Assembly (NCBI GenBank): GCA_000411415.1
Contig: KE150450.1
Coordinates: forward strand, 565,787 to 629,786
Length of the DNA: 64,000 nt
DNA from: Actinomyces sp. HPA0247
Lineage (GTDB): Bacteria > Actinomycetota > Actinomycetes > Actinomycetales > Actinomycetaceae
Reading direction: 5' to 3'
Shown: positions 43,844-53,032 of the stretch, in pieces
Layout of the letters: each line of letters begins with the position of its first letter
Numbering within the stretch: the first letter of the stretch is position 1
Translations under genes and position numbers: made by a program
The notes under the pieces: model-generated
The model's database searches: none
What the model was told of the DNA's origin: nothing
Seen by the model: the letters and a program-made list of their open reading frames with translations, nothing else

Positions 43844-44296
43844 ATGACTCAGCCCACCCCCCAGCCCGGGCAGTACCCGCCGCCGCCCGTCAACACCGCG
43901 CAGGCCGCAGGCGAGGCCCGCCCCAGCATCGGCGCCCTCTTCGCGTCCGTGACCGGCCAGATCTCCGGGATCATTCGCGGCGAGATCGAGCTCAACAAGG
44001 CGAAGCTGCGCACCTTCGCAGCCAAGAGCGGTAAGGGCATCGCCCTCCTCGTGGCCGCCGCAGTCTTCGCGCTCTACCTGCTCGGCTGGACGCTGCACAC
44101 CGCCGAGATCGCGCTCGCGCTCGTCCTGCCCGCGTGGGCGGCGTCGCTCATCATCGTCGGCGTCCTCCTCCTGATCGTCCTGATCCTCGCCCTCGTCGGC
44201 GCCCGCTCCCTCAAGAGCGCGCAGGCGCACCGCCCGGACCCTGCCGCGTCGGTCGCCGCCACCAAGGAAGCCATCGAGAAGGGACTGGGCAAGTGA
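43844..44296 (+). CDS. Holin-like (Phage_holin_3_6 type) envelope protein
   Basis: A 150-residue protein: Pro-rich N terminus, the amphipathic ITGQ/SGIIRGEIELNKAKLRTFAAK helix, then two strong membrane helices and a basic tail. This is the actinobacterial holin-like family, usually a housekeeping membrane protein rather than a phage lysis gene; no other phage genes are near. GGAG lies before the ATG at 43844. It overlaps the next gene by four bases. Confidence 0.8.
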   Translation: MTQPTPQPGQYPPPPVNTAQAAGEARPSIGALFASVTGQISGIIRGEIELNKAKLRTFAAKSGKGIALLVAAAVFALYLLGWTLHTAEIALALVLPAWAASLIIVGVLLLIVLILALVGARSLKSAQAHRPDPAASVAATKEAIEKGLGK

Positions 44297-44733
44297 GCAC
44301 GAACCTCGATCCGCGCAACGTGACCGTCGGCGAGTCCGCCCCCGCGTCCACCTCCTCTGAGCCGCGCACGGAGGCCCAAATCGCTGCCGACCTCGAGCGC
44401 CAGCGCGCCGAACTGGCCGCCACGATCGACCAGCTGTACGCGCGCGTCCAGCCCGCCGCCCTCGCCCAGGAGGCGAAGGACGAGGCCAGCGCCCGCTTCG
44501 CGTCCTTCAAGGAGTCCGCGTCGCTGACCCTGCAGGACGCGGCCGGCGGCAACGCCGAGGCCCTGAAAAAGGTCGGCATCGTCGCCCTGTCCGCGATCGG
44601 CACCATCGGCGTGATCGTCCTGCTGGCGACCCGCTCGTCGCGTCGTTCGCGTCGCGAGGCCCGCCGCGCAGCCCGCGAGGCCGCCGCGCACACGCTCGCT
44701 GCCCTCAAGTCCGACGTGACCGAGGCGCTGTAA
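44293..44733 (+). CDS. DUF3618-type membrane protein
   Basis: A 146-residue protein. The motif TEAQIAADLERQRAELAATI is the DUF3618 signature, followed by one membrane helix and a very basic Arg/Ala-rich C-terminal helix. The GTG start at 44293 overlaps the stop of the holin-like gene (GTGA). The same gene pair is a recurrent actinobacterial arrangement. Function unknown. Confidence 0.82.
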   Translation: MSTNLDPRNVTVGESAPASTSSEPRTEAQIAADLERQRAELAATIDQLYARVQPAALAQEAKDEASARFASFKESASLTLQDAAGGNAEALKKVGIVALSAIGTIGVIVLLATRSSRRSRREARRAAREAAAHTLAALKSDVTEAL

Positions 44734-44748
44734 GCACCAACTGACGCG

Positions 44749-44792
44749 AACCGGCGTAACTCCGGCCACACCGGCCGCGGGTTGCGCCGGTT
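44749..44792 (+). terminator. Hairpin after the DUF3618 gene
   Basis: AACCGGCGTAAC pairs with GTTGCGCCGGTT (one mismatch), followed by ACATTTCCCCGTTTT. Confidence 0.6.
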
Positions 44793-44967
44793 ACATTTCC
44801 CCGTTTTCGTGGGCTTTCGCGGGCCGAGTGCCGCTCAGCTGAGCGCGCAAAACACGATCCAAGGTGAGGTCAAGGCCTGTCATTAGCTATGATGGTCCCA
44901 CGAAACATTTTGAACACCCAGGGAACCGCTTTACGCGGACCCGAACGACGCGGAGGGGGTCGACGCC

Positions 44968-45246
44968 ATGGGGCGCGGCCGTCAAAAGGCTAAGCAGATG
45001 AAAGTCGCTCGGAAGCTGAAGTATTTCAGCCCCGACACCGACCTAAACGCACTTCAGCGCGAGCTGGCGGATGAGGACTCGTACCTGGCACACGTGCCGG
45101 CGGACGAGCCCGAAGAGGACGATGCAATCGACGACGACCTCTACTCGAAATACGCCGACTTCGCCGAGATTCCCGCAGAAGACGACGACATCGACCCGAA
45201 GCAGCTCGATGAGTCCTTCTGGACGGGTGGATCCTCCACCAAGTAA
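44968..45246 (+). CDS. DUF3073 family protein
   Basis: A 92-residue protein: basic N terminus (GRGRQKAKQMKVARKLKYFSP), then a very acidic C-terminal half. This is the small actinobacterial DUF3073 family, commonly encoded next to purM, as here where the two are convergent. GGAGGGGG precedes the ATG. The role is unknown; the basic/acidic split suggests RNA or protein binding but that is speculative. Confidence 0.88.
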   Translation: MGRGRQKAKQMKVARKLKYFSPDTDLNALQRELADEDSYLAHVPADEPEEDDAIDDDLYSKYADFAEIPAEDDDIDPKQLDESFWTGGSSTK

Positions 45247-45260
45247 CGGCTCAGCCACAC

Positions 45261-45290
45261 GGCGGACCGAGAACCGGTCCGCCGCTTTGG
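45261..45290 (+). terminator. Terminator after DUF3073
   Basis: GGCGGACC at 45261-45268 pairs with GGTCCGCC at 45276-45283, followed by GCTTTGG. Confidence 0.65.
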
Positions 45291-45405
45291 CGTGCCCGAA
45301 ACACGTTTCCTGATCACTGCGGGCTCATCGAGGGCTGCCGAGGCGTCGCACGCGCATGCGCGCGTCCACACACCCGCACTCGCACCCCACGCACACGCAC
45401 AACAA

Positions 45406-45433
45406 GGGGCCGAGGCCCGCAGGCCTCGACCCC
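45406..45433 (-). terminator. Terminator of the purF-purM unit
   Basis: GGGG, GAGGCC and their complements GGCCTC, CCCC form an interrupted hairpin. On the minus strand it is followed by TTGTTG. Confidence 0.55.
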
Positions 45434-45463
45434 TCTCGCGCGCTCACGCCCAACAGGCCTCGC

Positions 45464-46624
45464 TCAGCCCACGCGGTACTCGCCGTGCAGCAGCACGGCG
45501 CCCGCCTGCACGCCCTTCGTGCCGGAGATGAGGCGCACGCCGGAGGAGTCCGCACCGAAATCAGCAACCGACCCGAAGCCGGCCACGGTTCCGTCGGCGC
45601 CGGCCGACGTGACGGAGCCGAGGACCCACGCGGCCACCCCGGCCTCGTTGATCGCGGACAGGACCTCGGAGGCCACGGACGCGGAGACGACGGCGACCAT
45701 GCCGACGCCCAGGTTCAGGGAGTCCTCCATGCCGACCCAGGTGACGTCGCCGCCGCGGCGCACCCAGTCGAACACGGCGGGAATGGTCCACGTCGAGCGG
45801 TCAACCGTCGCCACCGCGCCGACAGGCAGGACGCGCGACAGGTTCGCGGCCAGGCCGCCGCCGGTCACGTGCGAGTAGGCGTGAATCCCCTCAACGCCGA
45901 AGCGCTCGACCAGGTCCAGGCACAGGCGCGTGTACAGGCGGGTGGGCTCGAGGAGTTCCTCGCCGAGGGTGCGGCCGAACTCGGCCACGTGGGACTCCAG
46001 CGAGGCACCAACGCGGGAGACGACGGAGCGCACCAGCGAGTAGCCGTTGGAGTGCAGGCCCGAGGACGCCATGGCGATGACGACGTCGCCGTCCATCACG
46101 CGCTCGGGGCCCAGCAGCTTGGAGGCGTCCACGACGCCGGTCGCGGCGCCCGCGATGTCGTAGTCGTCGGGCTCCATGACGCCGGGGTGCTCGGCGGTCT
46201 CGCCGCCGATGAGGGGCGTGCCCGTGGCCTCGCAGGCGCGCGCGATGCCGGTAACGATCGCGGCGATGCGCTCGGGGACCACGTGCCCGCAGGCGATGTA
46301 GTCGGTCATCAGGACGGGGCGCGCGCCAATCACGACGATGTCGTCGACGACCATGCCGACCAAATCCTGGCCGATCGTGTCGTGCACGTCCATGGCCTGC
46401 GCGATCGCGATCTTGGTGCCCACGCCGTCGGTGGAGGTCGCGAGCAGCGGCTTCTCCATGCCCAGCAGCGCCGAGGCATCGACCATGCCGGCGAATCCGC
46501 CGGTCGCGCCCAGGACGGTGGAGTCGTGGGTGGCGGCCACCGCGCTCTTCATCAGCTCGACGGCGCGGTCGCCCGCAGCGGTGTCGACGCCAGCGGTCGC
46601 GTAGTCCAGGGGAGTGTCGGTCAT
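45464..46624 (-). CDS. purM: Phosphoribosylformylglycinamidine cyclo-ligase (AIR synthetase)
   Basis: A 386-residue cytosolic enzyme of step five of purine synthesis, converting FGAM to AIR with ATP. Key segments are DGVGTKIAIAQAMD, the metal/ATP-binding DIVVIGARPVLMTDYIA, LIGGETAEHPGV, SSGLHSNGYSLVR and THVTGG-like YSHVTGGGLAANL. It lies 100 bases downstream of purF on the same strand, the usual order, and is convergent with DUF3073. Confidence 0.96.
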   Translation of the reverse strand: MTDTPLDYATAGVDTAAGDRAVELMKSAVAATHDSTVLGATGGFAGMVDASALLGMEKPLLATSTDGVGTKIAIAQAMDVHDTIGQDLVGMVVDDIVVIGARPVLMTDYIACGHVVPERIAAIVTGIARACEATGTPLIGGETAEHPGVMEPDDYDIAGAATGVVDASKLLGPERVMDGDVVIAMASSGLHSNGYSLVRSVVSRVGASLESHVAEFGRTLGEELLEPTRLYTRLCLDLVERFGVEGIHAYSHVTGGGLAANLSRVLPVGAVATVDRSTWTIPAVFDWVRRGGDVTWVGMEDSLNLGVGMVAVVSASVASEVLSAINEAGVAAWVLGSVTSAGADGTVAGFGSVADFGADSSGVRLISGTKGVQAGAVLLHGEYRVG

Positions 46625-46724
46625 GGGTGGTGCCTTTCGAAGGTGGCGCTCGACGAGGCCGTGTCTGGGTGGTCGGGTTGAGAACGACGCCCGCGGCGCA
46701 GGGGTTGCGTCGCGGGCGTGGAGG

Positions 46725-48269
46725 TTAGCAGGGGGTGGCTTCGGGGGTTCCGGGCACGGGCGTCCCGGCGGGGATCGTCTCGGGGTATTCGCCGGTGAAG
46801 CAGCCCAGGCACAGGGAGTTGCCCTGTCCGGTGGCCGCGACCATCCCGTCGATCGACAGGTAGGCCAGGGAGTCGGCGCCCAGGTGTTCGCGGACCTGCT
46901 CGACGCTCATGGACGAGGCGATGAGCTCGGCCCGCGTCGGGAAATCGATACCGAAGAAGCACGGCCACGCAACCGGCGGGGACGAGATGCGGATGTGCAC
47001 CTCGGCAGCCCCGGCCTCGCGCAGCATCTTGACGAGCGCGCGCTGCGTGTTACCGCGCACGATCGAGTCGTCGATGACGACCAGGCGCTTGCCTTCGATG
47101 ACCTCGCGCAGGGGGTTGAGCTTGAGGCGGATGCCCAGCTGGCGCAGGGACTGCGTGGGCTGGATGAAGGTGCGGCCCACGTACGCGTTCTTGACCAAGC
47201 CCTGGGCGAAGGGGATCCCGGACTCCTGCGCGTAGCCGATCGCGGCGGGCGTGCCCGAGTCGGGCGTGGGGATCACCAGGTCCGCGTCGATGGGGTTCTC
47301 GCGCGCCAGGGCGGCGCCCATCTCGTGGCGCGCGGCCACGATCCTGCGCCCGCCGATCGTCGTGTCGGGGCGGGCCAAGTACACGTACTCGAAGACGCAG
47401 GTGTTAGAGCGGCGCACGGCGAAGCGGCGCGAGTGCACGCCCGACGCGTCAATCGAGATGAGCTCGCCGGGCTCGACCTCGCGCACGAAGGTCGCGCCGC
47501 ACAGGTCGAGGGCCGCGGTCTCGGAGGCGACGACCCAGCCGGAGGCCAGGCGGCCGAGCACGAGCGGGCGGTAGCCGTGCGGGTCGCGCGCTGCGTACAG
47601 CGTGTGCTCGTCCATGAAGACCAGGGAGAACGCGCCCTTGATACGCGGCAGGACCTTCAGGGCGGCGCCGACGAGGGGCGCGGGCTCAAGGTCGTCCACC
47701 GACGAGGCCGGGGCGGCCTCGTCCCCATCGGCCTTCGAAGGCGTCACGGACGGGGACGCGATGAAGGGGGTCGGCCCGGGGATGCGGTCGGCCATGCCCA
47801 ACAGCGCGGTCACGAGGGAGGTGTCGGTGGAGGCGCCGCGTTCGAAGTCCTCGCCGTCGTCGGCGATCTCGGCAGCGAGCTCGCGCAGCTCGACCGTGTT
47901 GGTGAGGTTGCCGTTGTGGCCCAGGGCGAGCGTGCCCGTGGGGGTGGGGCCGAGCGTCGGCTGGGCGTTGCGCCACACGTCCGCGCCGGTCGTCGCGTAG
48001 CGGACGTGGCCCAGGGCGATGTGGCCGCGCAGGCCCTGCAGGGACTGCTCGGAGAACACCTGCGACACGAGGCCCTGATCCTTATACACGAGGATCTGCT
48101 TGCCATTCGATGTCGCAATACCGGCGCTCTGTTGGCCGCGGTGTTGCAAGGCATAGAGGGAGAAGTAGGTCAGGCGGGAAACGTCCTCGCCCGGGGCCCA
48201 CACTCCGAAGACGCCGCAGTGATCATGCGGGTGATCGTCTCCGAAGATTTCCTGGTCGGACAGTGTCAT
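46725..48269 (-). CDS. purF: Amidophosphoribosyltransferase
   Basis: A 514-residue enzyme catalysing the first committed step of purine synthesis (PRPP plus glutamine to phosphoribosylamine). The glutaminase nucleophile is the Cys of HDHCGVFGVWAPG about 17 residues in, so a short propeptide is removed. The PRPP site is LVVIDDSIVRGNTQRALVKML, and CLGCFTGEYP near the end fits the Fe-S class. An insert with DEAAPASSVDD, carrying the dispersed motif, splits the glutaminase part. The ATG at 48269 is taken; a GTG at 48293 behind GGGAG is an alternative, and the frame to 48425 is unlikely to be translated. Confidence 0.93.
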   Translation of the reverse strand: MTLSDQEIFGDDHPHDHCGVFGVWAPGEDVSRLTYFSLYALQHRGQQSAGIATSNGKQILVYKDQGLVSQVFSEQSLQGLRGHIALGHVRYATTGADVWRNAQPTLGPTPTGTLALGHNGNLTNTVELRELAAEIADDGEDFERGASTDTSLVTALLGMADRIPGPTPFIASPSVTPSKADGDEAAPASSVDDLEPAPLVGAALKVLPRIKGAFSLVFMDEHTLYAARDPHGYRPLVLGRLASGWVVASETAALDLCGATFVREVEPGELISIDASGVHSRRFAVRRSNTCVFEYVYLARPDTTIGGRRIVAARHEMGAALARENPIDADLVIPTPDSGTPAAIGYAQESGIPFAQGLVKNAYVGRTFIQPTQSLRQLGIRLKLNPLREVIEGKRLVVIDDSIVRGNTQRALVKMLREAGAAEVHIRISSPPVAWPCFFGIDFPTRAELIASSMSVEQVREHLGADSLAYLSIDGMVAATGQGNSLCLGCFTGEYPETIPAGTPVPGTPEATPC

Positions 48270-48469
48270 GTCTGGCTGCGAGACGGGAAGCACGCTCTCA
48301 CTCTCCCACACTTTTTGCGCGACCGTGGCACATATCCACGTTGTGGCGAGCACACGCAGGCCCAGCAAACACGACGCACAGCGCGTAATTGCGCACGCTT
48401 TGCGGGGCAGAATCGGTCTTTCCACTGCCGAGATGACACAATGGAGTGCAGCAATCTTGAGGAGGAAAC

Positions 48470-50992
48470 GTGGCCAATCCGACGCTGAGCGCCATCATGT
48501 GGGGACTCGCCCTGCTGGTGAGCGCCCTGGCCGTCCTGTCGTTCGCACGAGGCCTAACCCACATGTGGCGCACGGTCTCGGCGGGCACCCCCGACCCGGG
48601 GCGCCTGAGCCCCGTCGGTAAGCGAGCGTGGGGCGTCGTCTCCGCGGCCCTCACCCACCGCGAGTTCAAGGGGCGGCCCTGGATCAAGGCGGCCCACTGG
48701 CTGGTCATGGTCTCCTTCCCGATCCTCTTCTTCACCCTCGTCACGGGCTACGCTCAGCTGCGCGTTCAGACCTTCACGCTGCCTCTCCTCGGCCATTTTG
48801 CGCCGTGGGAGTGGCTGACCGAGGTCTTCGCGTGGGGCGGCCTGGCCGGCATCATCGCCCTGATGGTCGTGCGCCAGCGCGCCGGGCGTGGCACGGCCGC
48901 CGAGGCGGCCCTCTCCAACGACGATCCCGACGCCGCTGCTGCCGCGGCCGACCCAGAAGGCACCCCGCCCTCGTCCCTGACCAAGCCCCACCCGCGCGAC
49001 TCCTCCCCGCGCGGCCTGGCCTCCCGTTTCCTGGGTTCGACCCGCTGGCAGGCTCTCTTCGTCGAGTGGGTCATCCTCATCGTGTGCGCGTGCGTCGTGG
49101 CCCTGCGCGGCCTCGAATACGCGCTGTTCAGCCTCACGCCGGGCCTCGAGGCCCACGCGACCGCCCTGCACTTCCCGCTCACCGCCTGGCTCGGCGCGCT
49201 CTTCGCGGCCGCCGCCTCCTCCTCGGCCACCTCGCTGGCGAACGCGATCGTGCTGGTCAGCGCCCTCAAGGTCCTCACCTCCATGATCTGGCTGACGGTC
49301 GTCGGCATCCAGACCGGCATGGGCGTCGCCTGGCACCGCTTCGTCGCGATCCTCAACCTGTACACGCGCCGCAACGCCGACGGCACGAAGTCCCTGGGAC
49401 CGGCCGACCACATGCTCATTGACGGCAAGCCCGTCACCAGCGAGGACGACTTCGACGACCTCCCCGAGGACACGGTCCTCGGCGTGGGCACAACCGACGA
49501 CTTTTCGTGGAAGGCGCGCCTGGACCTGTACTCGTGCACCGAGTGCGGCCGCTGCCAGGAGCTGTGCCCCGCGTGGAACACCCAGAAGCCCCTCTCCCCC
49601 AAGCTCCTCATCATGGGCCTGCGCGACCACATGGAGTCCGCCTCCAACGTGCAGATCGTCGAGCAGGAGGAGGGCCACCAGAAGCTCGAGGACGGGGAGG
49701 TCCTCCTCGACAAGGGCGTGCCGGCCTCGCCGCACTCCTTCGACCTGGTCTCCGCCCTGTCCTTGTCGGGCGCGACCGGCCCCGAGGGCGTCTCCGCGGT
49801 CACCGCTCCCCTGGTCCCCGAGGTCGTCTCCGAAGAGGTCCTGTGGGACTGCACGAACTGCGGTGCCTGTGTCGAACAGTGCCCCGTCGACATCGAGCAC
49901 ATCGACCACATCCTCGACCTGCGCCGCCACCAGGTCCTCATGGAGGGCGCGTTCCCCCGCGAGCTGGGCCGCGCGTTCCGCGGCATGGAATCCAAGGCGA
50001 ACCCCTACAACCAGCCGGCCCGCAAGCGCATGGACTGGGCGAAGAAGCTGGACTTCGACATCCCCATCGTCGGCGAGGACATCGAGGACGCCTCCGAGGT
50101 TGACTACCTGTTCTGGGTGGGCTGCGCGGGTGCCTACGACGACACGGCGAAGAAGACCAGCGCCGCCGTCGCCGAGCTGCTGCACACGGCGGGCGTGTCC
50201 TTCGCGGTCCTCGGCTCGGGCGAGTCCTGCACGGGCGATCCGGCCCGCCGCGCCGGCAACGAGGCGCTCTTCCAGATGCTGGCCGCCCAGGCGATCGACA
50301 CGCTCAAGGAAGCCAAGCCCCAGAAGATCGTCGTCTCCTGCGCGCACTGCTTCAACACGATCGCCGGCGAGTACCCGGAGCTGGGCGGCTCCTTCGACGT
50401 CGTCCATCACACGCAGCTCCTCAACCGCCTCGTGCGCGACGGCCTCCTCACGCCGGTGGCCCCCACTTCCGCTGCATCTACGGGCGCGGACTCCACGGAC
50501 GAGGCCGGGGCGGCCTCCTCGGACACGGCACCCTCCACGGGCGCTCCCTGGGTCGGAGCGCCCCTTAAGGTCACGTACCACGACGCCTGCTTCCTGGGCC
50601 GCCACAACAAGATTTACTCCCCGCCGCGCGAGCTCGTGGGCTCCCTGCCGAACGTGGAGCTCGTCGAGATGCCGCGCAATCGCGACCGCGCGATGTGCTG
50701 CGGCGCGGGCGGCGCGCACGCCTGGTTCGAGGAGACGCGCGGGACCCGCATCGCCGACGCCCGCATCGTCGAGGCCGCGTCCACGGGCGCGGACGTCGTC
50801 GCGACGGCCTGCCCCTTCTGTTCCCAGATGCTCGGCTCCGCCTCGGGCACGTCCGCCGGCTTCGTCTCCTCCGACGCCGCCGATCAGGGTTCCTCGAGCG
50901 CCGAGGGGGCCACGGCCTCGCCCGGCGGGAAGCTCCCCGAGGTGCGCGACGTGGCCGTCATGCTGCTCGAATCCGTCAAGCGCGGGCAGTAG
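48470..50992 (+). CDS. Membrane-anchored iron-sulfur oxidoreductase (heterodisulfide-reductase-like)
   Basis: An 840-residue protein. About five membrane helices in the first 300 residues resemble a cytochrome-type anchor. Two 4Fe-4S motifs follow (CTECGRCQELCP and CTNCGACVEQCP), then two CCG domains (WVGCAGAYDD with SCAHCFNT; DACFLGRHN with CCGAGGAH). This matches the actinobacterial Fe-S reductase family of mycobacterial Rv0338c type, thought to move electrons between quinols and a soluble partner; substrate unknown. GTG start at 48470 behind GAGGAGG. Ser/Ala-rich inserts, one with TDEAGAAS, interrupt it at about 140 and 670. Confidence 0.87.
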   Translation: MANPTLSAIMWGLALLVSALAVLSFARGLTHMWRTVSAGTPDPGRLSPVGKRAWGVVSAALTHREFKGRPWIKAAHWLVMVSFPILFFTLVTGYAQLRVQTFTLPLLGHFAPWEWLTEVFAWGGLAGIIALMVVRQRAGRGTAAEAALSNDDPDAAAAAADPEGTPPSSLTKPHPRDSSPRGLASRFLGSTRWQALFVEWVILIVCACVVALRGLEYALFSLTPGLEAHATALHFPLTAWLGALFAAAASSSATSLANAIVLVSALKVLTSMIWLTVVGIQTGMGVAWHRFVAILNLYTRRNADGTKSLGPADHMLIDGKPVTSEDDFDDLPEDTVLGVGTTDDFSWKARLDLYSCTECGRCQELCPAWNTQKPLSPKLLIMGLRDHMESASNVQIVEQEEGHQKLEDGEVLLDKGVPASPHSFDLVSALSLSGATGPEGVSAVTAPLVPEVVSEEVLWDCTNCGACVEQCPVDIEHIDHILDLRRHQVLMEGAFPRELGRAFRGMESKANPYNQPARKRMDWAKKLDFDIPIVGEDIEDASEVDYLFWVGCAGAYDDTAKKTSAAVAELLHTAGVSFAVLGSGESCTGDPARRAGNEALFQMLAAQAIDTLKEAKPQKIVVSCAHCFNTIAGEYPELGGSFDVVHHTQLLNRLVRDGLLTPVAPTSAASTGADSTDEAGAASSDTAPSTGAPWVGAPLKVTYHDACFLGRHNKIYSPPRELVGSLPNVELVEMPRNRDRAMCCGAGGAHAWFEETRGTRIADARIVEAASTGADVVATACPFCSQMLGSASGTSAGFVSSDAADQGSSSAEGATASPGGKLPEVRDVAVMLLESVKRGQ

Positions 50993-51074
50993 CGCACGCG
51001 CGCACGCCGAGCAACACAGCGCGCACATCGCGCGCCCACGCATCACCTATCGCGCGCAAGCACCGCAAACAAAG

Positions 51075-51108
51075 GGGCGGCCCCGCAGGAAAACCTGCGG
51101 GGCCGCCC
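51075..51108. terminator. Bidirectional terminator between convergent genes
   Basis: GGGCGGCCCCGCAGG pairs perfectly with CCTGCGGGGCCGCCC around AAAA. On the minus strand it is followed by CTTTGTTTG. Confidence 0.85.
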
Positions 51109-51124
51109 GTCAACCTCAGAACAA

Positions 51125-51337
51125 TCAGTCCTCGACACCAACGATGACGTTGGAAGCCTTGATGACGGCGACGGCCTTCGAACCGACGGTCAGGCCGAGC
51201 TCCTCGATGGCGGAGTTCGTGATCGACGAGGAGATGACCAGGCCGGGGGCCACCTCGATCTTGACGATGCCGTTCACGGCGCCCTCGGAGACCTCAACGA
51301 CGGTGCCGGGGAGCTGGTTACGTGCGGAGAGCTTCAT
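51125..51337 (-). CDS. Molbindin-like TOBE domain protein (Mop)
   Basis: A 70-residue single TOBE domain: MKLSARNQLPGTVVEVSEGA, VNGIVKIEV, ITNSAIEELGLTVG and AVIKASNVIVG are the full molybdate/tungstate-binding Mop pattern. Such proteins form hexamers that store molybdate. No molybdate transporter or cofactor gene is adjacent in this window. Confidence 0.92.
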   Translation of the reverse strand: MKLSARNQLPGTVVEVSEGAVNGIVKIEVAPGLVISSSITNSAIEELGLTVGSKAVAVIKASNVIVGVED

Positions 51338-51415
51338 GATGTGCCCTTTCGTTCGTAGTGGTTTGCAAACATACTTACCCTAGCGGGCGCGCGGCGCTCC
51401 TTCTACGGATGCGAC

Positions 51416-53026
51416 CTATTGTTCATCCTCCGAGGAGATTTCCTCGAGGCCGACGAGGAAGCCGTCCTCGTCGACGACGTTGCCACCCACAAGGGTCGCG
51501 ATCATGCCGGCGGCCTTCTCCACGTCCTGCGTGGAGCGCAGGCGCTCGAGGCGCGCGGTGCGGCTCATCGCCCCCGCTCCCGGCGTCGGCGCGGACGTGG
51601 GTAGCCAACGCACCTGGTATTCGATGATGGCCCCGGCCGTCCACGGCTCCCAGCGCAGGACGCGCGGCGGCGTGGGGACGGCGTGGACCTCGATCATCAT
51701 GTCGGAGCGGTGCCCGATCGGGCTCATGAGGGCGTACCCGTCGACGACCTGCGGCTGGTCGTGCTGGGCCTCGAGCTCCTCGCGCGCCTTCGCGATCTTG
51801 GACGCAATGTCTTTGCGAACCGGGCCGAGCTCAGCCTTCAGCTTCTCGATCTGCGCGATCTGCGCGGGGGTGAGCGGCGGGGGCTTGGGGGCCTCGGGCG
51901 CGATGTCGCGCGCGTCCTTCATCTGTTCGAACCCGGCGCGCTCACGCATCGCGGAGAGCAGGTCCTCGGGATTAATCCAGCGCGGCGAGTACACCGTCAG
52001 ATTCACGGCCGAGTCGGCGTCGGGGACCATGACGTAGCCGCTGCCCGCGATGCGCAGGCCGCCGGCGAGACGGCGGGCCATGCGGCGCAGCGCCTCGAGC
52101 ACGCGATACTCCAAGCCCGTGGGCAGGCCCTCGGGGAAGGCCTTGTCCCACTCGCCCATGACGCCGTTATTCTGCTGGCGGGCGTGCGCCTGCGGGCAGC
52201 GCAGGACCCACGCGTTCGCGAGCGAGGCCGGGGTACCCAGCGCTGCGCGCGTCGGCTGGTCGAGCGCCCACGGGCCTTCCAGCTCAGCCTCGGAGGACAG
52301 GCGCAGGCGTCCCGGGGCGATCCAGCCGGCCTCGTCCCACATGGAGATCGCGAGCGCCTCCAGTTCGGCGGGATCGACAGCGTCGGAGACGAGGAAGAGA
52401 TGATGGGCGCGCGCGTCCTCCAGGTCGATGACGCCGGCGGGCTCGCTCACCTCAATGGCGGCGGCGATCGGGACGGCGGCCTCCGCGCTCGTGACCTCGC
52501 CGTCGGCCGCGATCTGGAAGGCCGCGTCCGTCGAGGTCATCGTCGCCAGCCCGACGTTCGTCTGCGTGAGCGGATTGTCCGTCGCGCTCATCGGCGTCGG
52601 ATCCGCGAAGGAATGAGGGGTGGCCGCCATCCGTTCCTTGAGGGAACGCCTCACCGGCGAGGCCTGGGGGGCCTCATCCCTGTTGGTGACCTGCTCGGCG
52701 CGCGGAGTCATGCCGGGCAGCGCGACGCCCTGAATGACACCCGTGCGCGTCTGGGAGGGCGCGACCGGGGGAATGCCGACCCCTGCCTCGTGGCGGCTGC
52801 TTCCCTGCGGGGCGGCGTGCGCCTGCGGGACACCCATGACGGGCGTCGGCGCGGGCGGCTCCGGCAGCGGCGGCACCGGCAGATCCGCGGGTTCGGGAGC
52901 GGGAGGCTCGGGCAGGTCGGCGGGATCCGGCGCAGGCGGATAGTTCATCTCGCGAGCCGCGCGCTCGGCACGCTCGGCGCGCATGCGTTCACGCCGGGAC
53001 GGCAGCGGAGGGGGAAGGGCCGACAT
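51416..53026 (-). CDS. Hypothetical protein with Pro-rich N terminus
   Basis: A 536-residue protein I do not recognise. Residues 1-70 are basic, then PEPPAPEPADLP-type repeats; to about 180 it is low complexity. From about 200 there is a folded region (HHLFLVSDAVDPAELEALAI, DEAGWIAPGRLRL, NAWVLRCPQAHARQQ, VMVPDADSAVNLTVYSP), a charged coiled coil near 380-410 (KAELGPVRKDIASKIAKAREE) and a beta-like end. No signal or membrane segment, so it should be cytoplasmic. It lies six bases downstream of dcd and is likely co-transcribed with it. Confidence 0.65.
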   Translation of the reverse strand: MSALPPPLPSRRERMRAERAERAAREMNYPPAPDPADLPEPPAPEPADLPVPPLPEPPAPTPVMGVPQAHAAPQGSSRHEAGVGIPPVAPSQTRTGVIQGVALPGMTPRAEQVTNRDEAPQASPVRRSLKERMAATPHSFADPTPMSATDNPLTQTNVGLATMTSTDAAFQIAADGEVTSAEAAVPIAAAIEVSEPAGVIDLEDARAHHLFLVSDAVDPAELEALAISMWDEAGWIAPGRLRLSSEAELEGPWALDQPTRAALGTPASLANAWVLRCPQAHARQQNNGVMGEWDKAFPEGLPTGLEYRVLEALRRMARRLAGGLRIAGSGYVMVPDADSAVNLTVYSPRWINPEDLLSAMRERAGFEQMKDARDIAPEAPKPPPLTPAQIAQIEKLKAELGPVRKDIASKIAKAREELEAQHDQPQVVDGYALMSPIGHRSDMMIEVHAVPTPPRVLRWEPWTAGAIIEYQVRWLPTSAPTPGAGAMSRTARLERLRSTQDVEKAAGMIATLVGGNVVDEDGFLVGLEEISSEDEQ

Positions 53027-53032
53027 CGAGGC

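Noticed and set aside
43844-44296. A prophage, suggested by the holin-like gene
   Set aside because: No integrase, capsid, tail or lysin genes occur nearby; the family is a common actinobacterial housekeeping membrane protein.
45356-46681. 441-codon plus-strand frame over purM
   Set aside because: Antisense shadow of purM; the composition is His/Arg/Gly-rich and without motifs.
48554-51383. Very long antisense and alternative frames over the Fe-S oxidoreductase
   Set aside because: They have no family motifs, while the 48470-50992 frame has both ferredoxin motifs and the CCG domains.
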